This document shows, piece by piece, positions 55,623 through 63,242 of a stretch of DNA of 64,000 nt. Made by a program: the position numbers and the translations under genes. The stretch spans positions 1-64,000 of the forward strand of contig JAHEAV010000002.1 of NCBI GenBank assembly GCA_024642565.1, given 5' to 3'. Position 1 is the stretch's first letter. Every line of letters starts with the position of its first letter. The notes below the pieces were generated by a model. It ran no database searches, had not been told where the DNA came from, and saw nothing but the letters and a program-made list of their open reading frames with translations. Origin of the DNA: Erythrobacter sp. (lineage in GTDB: Bacteria; Pseudomonadota; Alphaproteobacteria; Sphingomonadales; Sphingomonadaceae).

Positions 55623-57127
55623 TTGACCCGGGTCCCGGCTGATGACCGGAACCGATAGGCACGCGGCAGCTTGGCTTGTGCTGCACTCTGGCTTTCTGCC
55701 TTGGCCGGTTTAGGTGCCAAATCCCCGCGCGCACGGGCGGCGCGACCGGGCAATTGGGATGCTGTCCGGTCATCGGGACCCACCGGGCCATGGTGCGGAT
55801 CATCCCTTTTCGGGCCAGCGGTGCGTGCCGGGACGATCCCGAACAGGCGGGCGATCAGGTAGAGTGTCACCAGTGGAAAGGCCAGAAACAGCAGGAAACG
55901 CAGCATTGTCACCAGGACCCCGTCGCGAAAGAACAGGATCGAAAGCGGCAGGATCACCAGATAGGATATAAGCCGCAGGCCTTGTGCCCGATTGCGCGCG
56001 AAGGCTTCGTAAACCCAGCCCCACAGCGCGCCGAAAAGCGCACACCACAGGGCAACACCAGCAAATCCAAGACTATACCAACCTTCTCCCGGCAGCGATC
56101 GGGTCATGCCAATCGGGTAACCATAGTCCATCAAATTGAACAGTTTGATCGGTTCACCCACCGGCTTGCCCGGCCACAACACGCGGGGCACTGGCTCAGT
56201 AAAGACCTGCAGATTGTCCAGGAAGTAACCATAGGTACCCGTGCGCGCAGGGATGGTGTGGGTCAGATATTCGACATATTCAAGATTGCCGGTGTCCATG
56301 CCTTCGAGGAAGCGGGGATCATCGCCCGAATTCCACGCATCGACCTGACTTTCCACAAACAGCCCGCGGATCGCGTGGCCGCGGTCGTTACCCACTGCCG
56401 TAAACACCCCGGCAAGAACGATGAAGGCCAGAACCATCCGGACATCGGGCCATTTGCGGCGCCGTTCGTAAAGCCAGATCAGCCCCAACGCCACAGCAGC
56501 GAGAATGAAGGGGCCGCGCGTTCCCGTGCCGCCGCCCAATATGACGAACGCAGCCAGCGGGAGAAAGGAATACCAGCGAAACCGCATCAGCCAGGCGAAT
56601 ATTACCGCGATCGGGCCGAGCATCAGCCGCGATTCGTAGAAATAGCCGTTTGATTGCGTGTTGATGGAAATGCCCGTCTGATGGTCCATCACCATTTGGC
56701 CCATTCCCGAAATGTCGGCCGCCCATGATGTCAGCATGGAATAAATTGCGACTGGCGCCAACACCAGTGCCATCAGGGCAAACGGAACGATCAGGCGGTT
56801 GCGCAACGCCTCGTCGCCCGGCGTCCGGGTGAAGGTAATGGGGGTGCGCGCCACATAGAGGTTGGCGATCCCGAATGCGACCAGCCCGATCATTGTAACC
56901 AGCAGGGCATCGGTCTTTTCAGACAGGCTCGGGGTGAAGAGATAGGCTTTGTAGATCAGATTATAGCCGCGATAATAGACCAGCGGCGGGCGGATCACGA
57001 ACAGCAGAAAATGGAATGTGAGATAGAAGGCGAAAGGGTGGAATACAGAGGCCGCCGGCTTACGGACAAAGACGAAAACCATCGCGGCCCACAGCAGGAA
57101 ATTGGCGAGCATGATAAATTCGTACAT
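55619..57127 (-). CDS. Oligosaccharide repeat-unit polymerase (Wzy-like)
   Basis: The 502-residue protein has about eleven hydrophobic helices, with large loops containing GGGTGTRGPFILAAVALG, YLTHTIPARTGTYGYFLDN and PRVLWPGKPVGEP, seen in O-antigen polymerase-type proteins (WzyE/EpsG class). The C-terminal 80 residues are Pro/Ala/Arg-rich and polar. It is a second polymerase candidate next to the ligase-family protein at 48421. The division of labour between them is unknown. Confidence 0.8.
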   Translation of the reverse strand: MYEFIMLANFLLWAAMVFVFVRKPAASVFHPFAFYLTFHFLLFVIRPPLVYYRGYNLIYKAYLFTPSLSEKTDALLVTMIGLVAFGIANLYVARTPITFTRTPGDEALRNRLIVPFALMALVLAPVAIYSMLTSWAADISGMGQMVMDHQTGISINTQSNGYFYESRLMLGPIAVIFAWLMRFRWYSFLPLAAFVILGGGTGTRGPFILAAVALGLIWLYERRRKWPDVRMVLAFIVLAGVFTAVGNDRGHAIRGLFVESQVDAWNSGDDPRFLEGMDTGNLEYVEYLTHTIPARTGTYGYFLDNLQVFTEPVPRVLWPGKPVGEPIKLFNLMDYGYPIGMTRSLPGEGWYSLGFAGVALWCALFGALWGWVYEAFARNRAQGLRLISYLVILPLSILFFRDGVLVTMLRFLLFLAFPLVTLYLIARLFGIVPARTAGPKRDDPHHGPVGPDDRTASQLPGRAARARGDLAPKPAKAESQSAAQAKLPRAYRFRSSAGTRVK

Positions 57128-57222
57128 GCCTTAACGCCCCGCCTCTGGCCCGGGTCTTTCAACCCGCTGTATCGGCAAACCCATCCTGCCAGCTTTTTTC
57201 CTAACGCAGAGGTAGGCGGCGT

Positions 57223-58416
57223 TCAAGCTGGCTGCCTGCCGGAAGACGTTTGTGCGCTGGCTTCGGCAATGCTTCCGGCCAGATTGGCAGCGACAGCTTC
57301 GACGGAGAAATGTTGCCGGTAGAGGTCCAGCGAAGCCTTGCGCATGCGCTGAAGCAAGTCGCGGTCCTGGGCCAATTGGGAAATCCGCCGGGCAAGTTGC
57401 TGCGGATCATGCGGATCGATCCGGAAACCGTTGCGGCCATCCTGCACCGTCTCCTCGGTGGCGCCATCATGCACCGAAGCAAGCAGGGCCAGGCCATAGC
57501 CCAGCCCTTCAAACGTCGCGAGAGACCTGTAATCGGCCAGCGATGGTGCCAGCAGGACATCGGCATTGGCCAGATATTGGCCCAGATCAGCATAGGCACA
57601 GGAACCCAGAAACTGCAGGCGTTCACCCATGTCCAGCTGGCCTGCCGTTTCTTCCAGGCTCCGGCGTTCCGGCCCATCGCCGATAATGGTCAATGCAATC
57701 TGGTTGCGCTGCGCCGGTTCAATCATGGCCAGCGCGGCAAGGGCCTGTCTGAGCCCTTTGCGCGGGGTCAGGCTGTTGACGAAGAGCAAACGCAGCGGCC
57801 CGTCGTGAGCCAATGGGCCAACTTCTGGGCCGGGCGGACGCGAAGTCAGATAGGGGGCCATTCTGACGCGGGCCGGATCCGCGCGCAGAACATGCACCAG
57901 ATAGTCGTATCCCTTGGCATTGTTGGTCTGGATAATCGTGGCGCGGCGCACGGCCCAGCGTTTGATCCTGCGGACCAGCCAGTTGCGCTTGCTCCCGCGT
58001 GCCGATGGATCGGATTCGACCAACAAGACAATCGGCTTGTTACCGCCAAGCCAGGCGGCGACCATGGCCGTCAGCGAAACCGGCGTGAATTCGATGACAA
58101 CAAACACATCGCTACGCAGGGACAGCAACCTTGCCAACAGACTGGGGGCGGGAAGCCTGATCTCCGTGTCATAAACCTGCCCGCCGCCTGTCCGGCGCTT
58201 GAGCGGGATGGAGTACAAGGACATGAGCGGCAGCAAGGGCAGGGCGTAGCGATTGTCAAAGCGGGTGTGCCGATCCACTGCGACCTGCAGGCGCGGCACA
58301 TGGGACAGCAATTGCTGGAAAATTTCGCCAAAATACATCAGATCCCCGCCATAGCCGTAACCATGCGAGACTATTGTCACCGAGAGCCGGTCGATCAAGA
58401 CGCGCTCAACTGTCAT
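57223..58416 (-). CDS. Glycosyltransferase family 4
   Basis: The 397-residue GT-B enzyme begins VLIDRLSVTIVSHGYGYGG and carries RLLFVNSLTPRKGLRQALAALA and LLAPSLADYRSLATFEGLGYG (the glutamate of the family 4 motif). ATG 58416 was chosen because a promoter (TTGTCT-16-TAGGGT, 58451-58478) predicts transcription from about 58444, which excludes the farther upstream start at 58473. It leads the leftward arm. Confidence 0.87.
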   Translation of the reverse strand: MTVERVLIDRLSVTIVSHGYGYGGDLMYFGEIFQQLLSHVPRLQVAVDRHTRFDNRYALPLLPLMSLYSIPLKRRTGGGQVYDTEIRLPAPSLLARLLSLRSDVFVVIEFTPVSLTAMVAAWLGGNKPIVLLVESDPSARGSKRNWLVRRIKRWAVRRATIIQTNNAKGYDYLVHVLRADPARVRMAPYLTSRPPGPEVGPLAHDGPLRLLFVNSLTPRKGLRQALAALAMIEPAQRNQIALTIIGDGPERRSLEETAGQLDMGERLQFLGSCAYADLGQYLANADVLLAPSLADYRSLATFEGLGYGLALLASVHDGATEETVQDGRNGFRIDPHDPQQLARRISQLAQDRDLLQRMRKASLDLYRQHFSVEAVAANLAGSIAEASAQTSSGRQPA

Positions 58417-58450
58417 TGTGTGGGCGCCATAAATTACCTCTTGAGCTGGC

Positions 58451-58478
58451 ACCCTAGCCCCCGCAAGCCACAAGACAA
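58451..58478 (-). promoter_or_regulatory. Promoter of the leftward EPS glycosyltransferase arm
   Basis: On the minus strand TTGTCT (58473-58478) and TAGGGT (58451-58456) are spaced 16 bp apart, about 35 bp upstream of the ATG at 58416. Confidence 0.45.
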
Positions 58479-58520
58479 CAATTCAATTTGCAATGCGTTA
58501 GCGGTCTGCCATCACGGCCT

Positions 58521-58549
58521 GATGCTTGACCCGATGCTTGACCCGATGC
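58521..58549 (+). repeat. Tandem 12-bp repeat in glycosyltransferase leader
   Basis: GATGCTTGACCC occurs twice in succession (58521-58532, 58533-58544) and a third partial copy begins at 58545. It lies 35-63 bp upstream of the rightward glycosyltransferase start. Confidence 0.85.
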
Positions 58550-58583
58550 CCGGATCGAATGCGATGCAGGATGGCATGCGCTG

Positions 58584-59831
58584 ATGAAGTTTGCCGTTTT
58601 CCATCCGGGTACCCAGCATAGCTGGCAGACGGCGACGGCGCTGCAGGAACTGGGGCAGTTGCAATTCTTTGCCACCAGCATCTTTTACAGGCCGGATCGC
58701 TGGCCGTACCGGATCGAACGCTATCTCCCTGACGCCTTGAGACTGCGCGTGCATCAGGAATTCCGGCGTTTCGAACATGCTGCGCTCGATCCCGATCTGG
58801 TCAGGACATTCGGCCTGTTTGAATGGCTGGAACGCCTGGCCTCGCGCGCGGGTCTTGAGAAGATCGCCGAAAGGCTCGATCTGGTTGGCAATCGCCGCTT
58901 TTCACGGTTTCTCCGGCAGGAAATCGCATCCAGCCAGCCCTTTGCCCTCTGGGGTTTCAATTCGAGTTCTCTTGAAAGCTTTGAATTTGCCCGAACCCAG
59001 GGGCGCTTTTGCGTGCTGGACCGCACCAATGGCGACTTTCGCGTTTACAACCGGATCATGGCGGATGTTGCGGAACGGTACGGCGACTACTTCCTGCCCG
59101 GCCAACGGCGCTGTCCCGACTGGATGATCGAGCGGGACGATCGCGAATATGCTGCCGCCGACCGGATTGTTGTAGGCAGCGAATTCGCCCGCCGCACGCT
59201 GGAGGATGGATGCCCTGATCCAGCCATCACGGCAAAGACACGGGTGCTCGAATATGGTTTCGATCCGCATCTTTTTGCCAATATGCCGCAACCGGATTCG
59301 ATCCCCGCCAATGGGCCGGTGCGCTTCTTGTTCCTTGGCCAATTGATCCCGCGCAAGGGCATCCATCATGTGCTGGAAGCCATTGCGCGGATCCCGCCAT
59401 CGCAGGCACGGTTGACCCTGGTGGGCATGATGGGCATCCCGAAAGAGGTGTTTGCCCGATATGCCGACCGGGTCGATTTCATTCCCACCGTGGCGCGGGC
59501 CGATGTGCCGCAAATCATGGCGCAACATCACGTGTTTCTGCTGCCGACCTATTTTGAAGGTGCGGGTATTGTGCTCTACGAAGCGCTGGCTTCGGGCTTG
59601 GCGTTGATCCAGTCCCGCAACGCAGCATTGGCTGCCACGCCCGATACCGGAATCCTGCTCGATGCAATCGATACCGACCATCTGCATGCCGCGATGATGC
59701 AGGTGATCGAAAACCGGGGCCGGCTTGGCCATTTCCGCGCCCATGCGCAGGCTGAGGCGGAAAATCACAGCTTTGCCAATTATCGCGACAATATCGCGCG
59801 GCTACTGGCCGAAGCCGGCCCCGGTAGTTAA
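58584..59831 (+). CDS. Glycosyltransferase family 4
   Basis: The 415-residue GT-B enzyme starts KFAVFHPGTQHSWQTATAL and has RFLFLGQLIPRKGIHHVLEA and LLPTYFEGAGIVLYEALASG, the EX7E donor motif of family 4. It should add a sugar to the EPS repeat unit. It is divergent from the other glycosyltransferase and convergent with the beta-helix gene (11-bp gap). Confidence 0.88.
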   Translation: MKFAVFHPGTQHSWQTATALQELGQLQFFATSIFYRPDRWPYRIERYLPDALRLRVHQEFRRFEHAALDPDLVRTFGLFEWLERLASRAGLEKIAERLDLVGNRRFSRFLRQEIASSQPFALWGFNSSSLESFEFARTQGRFCVLDRTNGDFRVYNRIMADVAERYGDYFLPGQRRCPDWMIERDDREYAAADRIVVGSEFARRTLEDGCPDPAITAKTRVLEYGFDPHLFANMPQPDSIPANGPVRFLFLGQLIPRKGIHHVLEAIARIPPSQARLTLVGMMGIPKEVFARYADRVDFIPTVARADVPQIMAQHHVFLLPTYFEGAGIVLYEALASGLALIQSRNAALAATPDTGILLDAIDTDHLHAAMMQVIENRGRLGHFRAHAQAEAENHSFANYRDNIARLLAEAGPGS

Positions 59832-59842
59832 GCACAGGCCAA

Positions 59843-61972
59843 TCAGACTGCGGGTTGTACACTGGCCTTGAAGGCGATGTTTGCCGCACCTTGCGGCGAT
59901 GCGCCGTCAAGATTTTTCAGCCAGAAACGCACTTCGTCGGTCCCGGCACGCACGGCACTGACGGCATACCCTGCCAGTGCTGCGATGGCGGATATGCGCG
60001 CCTGATGCCATGGCCGCGCCCCGATGAGGGCGATGGCAAATGGACCCGTCTCGGCTCCCAGCGCAGTTGCCGGAATGGCGAGAGTGGCCGTCACCGAACG
60101 CGGCGCTGGCGCTTCTGCCACCCGCCAGCGGTTATGGAACTTGTCAGCCCGCAGCCGGACCCGGTCACGAAAGCCAAGCAGTGCGAACCCGCCAACATCG
60201 AGCACGGCGTTGGGGGAACCGGTATCGCGATGTTCGATGGTTATCAGGGCGCCATCGTTGAACTGGTTGACATTGGCGGGCAGGGTCATCGCCACCAGGC
60301 CGCTCGCACCGCCAAGCCCTGCGCGGAGCCAGCCGCAGCCAACATCCGGCGCCGGAGTGGTAAGGGCATTGAAATACAGCGGTCCACCCTGGTCGGTCAG
60401 TTCCATACCGCGGTCGGTCAGGGCGACATAAAAGTCTGGCAAAGGCCCGCCCTGGATCACGCCGATCTTCCTGAATTGCCCCGAGGCATGAACGAAATTG
60501 TTCGGCCCCAGCGATCCTTGCTGGGACAGAATATTGGCGATCCCGCGCCCGTTTGTCCGGGCATCGGCGCTGGCCATGCCGCGCAGGCGGATATTCACAT
60601 TTTCGATCGACCGGGCAGCCGTACCGGTAAAGGGCGCGAACCGTATCGCGGTCAGGTCGGCGCGTTTATCGCAGATGGCGACCACATCCAGATCGACATC
60701 GCGGATCACCTGCAGGGCATGGACCGAAACCACCGCCAATTGGGTGTCGATCAGGGTCAACTTGCCGGAAACATAGGCGCCGACATAAAAATCGCCGCAA
60801 TCCTGCAGGGTTGCCTCGAGGTAAAGCATCGGCAAGGAGCCGTCATCGCGGCGCGGTGCCGACCAATAAGTGCCGCCCGTAATGCCGCCCGATTTTGCCC
60901 GGACGAACGTGGCGTTGATTATCCGGCTGCGTGCTGCCCCGCCCCATCCTTCAATCGTGAAGGCGCAGTTTTCGGCATAGAGTCCGTCGATTTCGAAAAT
61001 CTCCGGTCCGTTTGGATTGATGGCCTGGCCATTGCTGTGTTTCAGCACCAGATTGCGGCCTATAAAGCCGCCTTTGCCCTGGCCGGAACTGTAGATGCAT
61101 TCGCCAAGAAAACCGATGATATCGAGATTTTCGGCGCGCACTATGCCGACCTGCTTGTCTTGCTGGCAATAGATCCCCTTGTTGGACGTATCCCAGCAAT
61201 TGACCCGGGCCGGATCGCGGCTGGGCGCCAGCGCGGGCCAGGCCTGGTTCTGCACCCCTACGGCATCGGAAAACAGGATGAGATTGCGGATGTTTACCAT
61301 CGCCAGATCATCGGCGCTTTGCTGCGGAAAGCCGACACCAACCGTACCGGTGATCTTGATGCCGTGGCCCCGCCAGATCACATCATTGCCGTAATTGACC
61401 GTATTTAGCACCTGGTAATCGTCAAGCAGGCTACCGCCGCTCGGCCCTTTGCAATGCAACCGGGAACGGAGCGGATGGCTGCTTTCGAGTATCAACCGGC
61501 CGCTCACCACCATGAAGCATCCGCTGTGATCGGTATTCTCGCTATATTCGGCGGTGCGCAGCGGTGCCCATAATTCATATGTGCGCTGGATGAAACGCAC
61601 CCCGTTGAGCCCGGCTGCCAGCGCATAGTCGATCGCCGCCTGGATATAGGGCTGCTGGTTGACCCCCGGCGCATAGGGCGGGCAACCGAGTTGTTCGGGC
61701 GTGATAAAGCCATCCTGATCGCCCAGCAGCCGGAAATACCGCCCACCGGATGCGGCAAAGGTCGCATCCGGATGCGCCGAATGCAGTGCGGCTGTTGCGG
61801 CATCGTCGCTGACATAGGTGGCGGCCCCGGTACCAGCGGAATCATGCCCGCTACTGTCGACCCTCACGATGCCTTCGGGCAGCTGTGCTGCGGCCAGATC
61901 GTGGAATTGGAGGGCGCGCTGCGCACTGGCCTGCAAGGCAAGTGCCCGGGCCGTGAAATCGGGCGCGTTCAT
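59843..61972 (-). CDS. Phage-tailspike-like right-handed beta-helix protein (possible EPS lyase/depolymerase)
   Basis: The 709-residue protein lacks a signal peptide. The N-terminus contains GGRYFRLLGDQDGFITPEQLG and then NQQPYIQAAIDYALAAG, the layout of phage tailspikes and pectate-lyase-superfamily depolymerases (head-binding region, then ITPE/FG motif, then beta-helix). The centre is a string of short beta-strand repeats with Asn/Gly turns (NLVLKHSNGQAINPNGPEIFEIDGLYAENC). A C-terminal domain of about 120 residues may bind sugar or trimerise. It overlaps the upstream gene by 4 bp. In an EPS locus it may cut or modify the polymer. How it would leave the cell is unclear. Confidence 0.7.
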   Translation of the reverse strand: MNAPDFTARALALQASAQRALQFHDLAAAQLPEGIVRVDSSGHDSAGTGAATYVSDDAATAALHSAHPDATFAASGGRYFRLLGDQDGFITPEQLGCPPYAPGVNQQPYIQAAIDYALAAGLNGVRFIQRTYELWAPLRTAEYSENTDHSGCFMVVSGRLILESSHPLRSRLHCKGPSGGSLLDDYQVLNTVNYGNDVIWRGHGIKITGTVGVGFPQQSADDLAMVNIRNLILFSDAVGVQNQAWPALAPSRDPARVNCWDTSNKGIYCQQDKQVGIVRAENLDIIGFLGECIYSSGQGKGGFIGRNLVLKHSNGQAINPNGPEIFEIDGLYAENCAFTIEGWGGAARSRIINATFVRAKSGGITGGTYWSAPRRDDGSLPMLYLEATLQDCGDFYVGAYVSGKLTLIDTQLAVVSVHALQVIRDVDLDVVAICDKRADLTAIRFAPFTGTAARSIENVNIRLRGMASADARTNGRGIANILSQQGSLGPNNFVHASGQFRKIGVIQGGPLPDFYVALTDRGMELTDQGGPLYFNALTTPAPDVGCGWLRAGLGGASGLVAMTLPANVNQFNDGALITIEHRDTGSPNAVLDVGGFALLGFRDRVRLRADKFHNRWRVAEAPAPRSVTATLAIPATALGAETGPFAIALIGARPWHQARISAIAALAGYAVSAVRAGTDEVRFWLKNLDGASPQGAANIAFKASVQPAV

Positions 61973-62400
61973 TGGGACACCCGGTAGTTAAGTGTGCCGC
62001 TGGCGAGCTCAATATCGAGATAGAAACGCGCGGATTTTTCGGATTCCTGCCAGACGGCTTCGTTGACATTGGCAGTAAAGCTGGCCCAGCGCATGCCGCC
62101 AGCGGTCAGACCTTGCCGGGTCGCTCCGCCGTCCACCGAACGGACCAGCGATACGCGGCCGGCCCAGTCACCCGACAGTTGCAGATGGATCGCTGTCCCT
62201 GTTTGCGCAGAATAAGGGCCAGCAAGGCCGGTTTGCGATGTTGTTCCGCTTAGCGGCAAAGGCGCGATATCCGGTTTGGCCGAAACAGGTAGCGGTGTAT
62301 CGGCGGTTACAAGCACGAGATCGCCGGCCTGGTCGGCAAAGCCGATGGCGACCGACGTCGCATAGCTGGCCGGGGATTCAATAGGGGATTTTTTGGGCAT
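61969..62400 (-). CDS. Small phage-tail-type structural protein coupled to the beta-helix gene
   Basis: The 143-residue protein has LPLSGTTSQTGLAGPYSAQTG, LQLSGDWAGRVSLVRSVDGGATR and ASFTANVNEAVWQESE, then YLDIELASGTLNYRVSQ. I recall this organisation from short beta-rich proteins in sphingomonad prophages and phage-like tail regions. The start at 62400 follows GGAGG with 5-nt spacing. Its stop overlaps the beta-helix start, so the two are translated together, which suggests a complex or adaptor role. No signal peptide. Confidence 0.55.
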   Translation of the reverse strand: MPKKSPIESPASYATSVAIGFADQAGDLVLVTADTPLPVSAKPDIAPLPLSGTTSQTGLAGPYSAQTGTAIHLQLSGDWAGRVSLVRSVDGGATRQGLTAGGMRWASFTANVNEAVWQESEKSARFYLDIELASGTLNYRVSQ

Positions 62401-62442
62401 TGGGGCCTCCATCAGGAAAAGACCCGTGACCAGCTATAGAGC

Positions 62443-62461
62443 ACTTTCCATGTAGGAAAGT
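62443..62461. promoter_or_regulatory. Inverted repeat in the leader of the tailspike-like gene pair
   Basis: ACTTTCC (62443-62449) and GGAAAGT (62455-62461) form a perfect 7-bp inverted repeat with a 5-bp centre. On the minus strand a TATAGC (-10-like) lies just downstream (62433-62438). It could be an operator for the 62400-59843 gene pair, or the hairpin of a terminator for kdsB. Confidence 0.45.
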
Positions 62462-62467
62462 TATTTG

Positions 62468-63229
62468 TTACAGAGCTTTGCTGTGCCCAGGTGGCTGCAG
62501 ACCCCGTTCCGCGACGATCTTTCGAACCTGATCGAGATCCTTGGGCGTGTCGACCGACAAGGCTTCGCTTTCTTCGACCAAGATCATCGCCAGACGGACG
62601 CCATGTTCAATGAAGCGCAATTCATTGATATCCTCGACCACTTCATTGATGGCGCGCGGAGTGGCCGCGAAAAATTCAAGCGCTGCCTTGTTGTAAGCCA
62701 GCACCCCGACATGTTTGTGATAGGTGAAATCGAGACTGCCCTTGGGATAGGGAATTGGCGCCCGCGACATGAACTGGGCGCTGCCATCGGCTGCAAACGC
62801 AACTTTGATGTTGGTCGGGTCCATTACCTGCGCGGGTGATGACAGGGGCGCTGCGATATTGGCAACGAACAGACCGTCTGCCGGGATGCTTGCCGGAATG
62901 ATCTTTTCGACCTGGCGGTGGTCGATCAGCGGTTCATCCCCATTGATACAAATGAAGAGGTCGGCGTCCAGTTGCTGCGCAACTTCGTTGACCCTTTCGG
63001 TACTGGTCAGGTGATCCGCCGATGTCATCAGGTAGTCCATTCCCCCCGCTTCGCAGACAGCCGCGATCCTCGGGTCATCGGTCGCAACATAGACCGCGTC
63101 GATCCGGTCAGACCGCTTGATGCTGGCATAAACCCAGGCGATCATCGGCGCCCCGGCCAGATCGGCCAGCGGCTTGCCTGCGAACCGGCTCGATCCATAG
63201 CGGGCGGGGATCACGGCAATTATCTTCAT
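62468..63229 (-). CDS. kdsB: CMP-sugar cytidylyltransferase of the KdsB family
   Basis: The 253-residue protein has the KdsB N-terminus IIAVIPARYGSSRFAGKPL, the substrate loop HLTSTERVNEV, INGDEPLI and VGVLAYNKAALEFF. KdsB activates Kdo with CTP for lipopolysaccharide. Here it follows a NeuB-type synthase by 13 bp, so the real substrate may be another ulosonic acid of the EPS; the symbol gives the family only. The start at 63229 begins the canonical motif; longer reading overlaps the neighbour. Confidence 0.85.
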   Translation of the reverse strand: MKIIAVIPARYGSSRFAGKPLADLAGAPMIAWVYASIKRSDRIDAVYVATDDPRIAAVCEAGGMDYLMTSADHLTSTERVNEVAQQLDADLFICINGDEPLIDHRQVEKIIPASIPADGLFVANIAAPLSSPAQVMDPTNIKVAFAADGSAQFMSRAPIPYPKGSLDFTYHKHVGVLAYNKAALEFFAATPRAINEVVEDINELRFIEHGVRLAMILVEESEALSVDTPKDLDQVRKIVAERGLQPPGHSKAL

Positions 63230-63242
63230 CGGGCTGCGCCTT

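Noticed and set aside
59855-61408. Long plus-strand open frame opposite the beta-helix gene
   Set aside because: Low-complexity shadow; the minus frame has coherent beta-helix repeats, a family-like N-terminus and a 4-bp coupling overlap.
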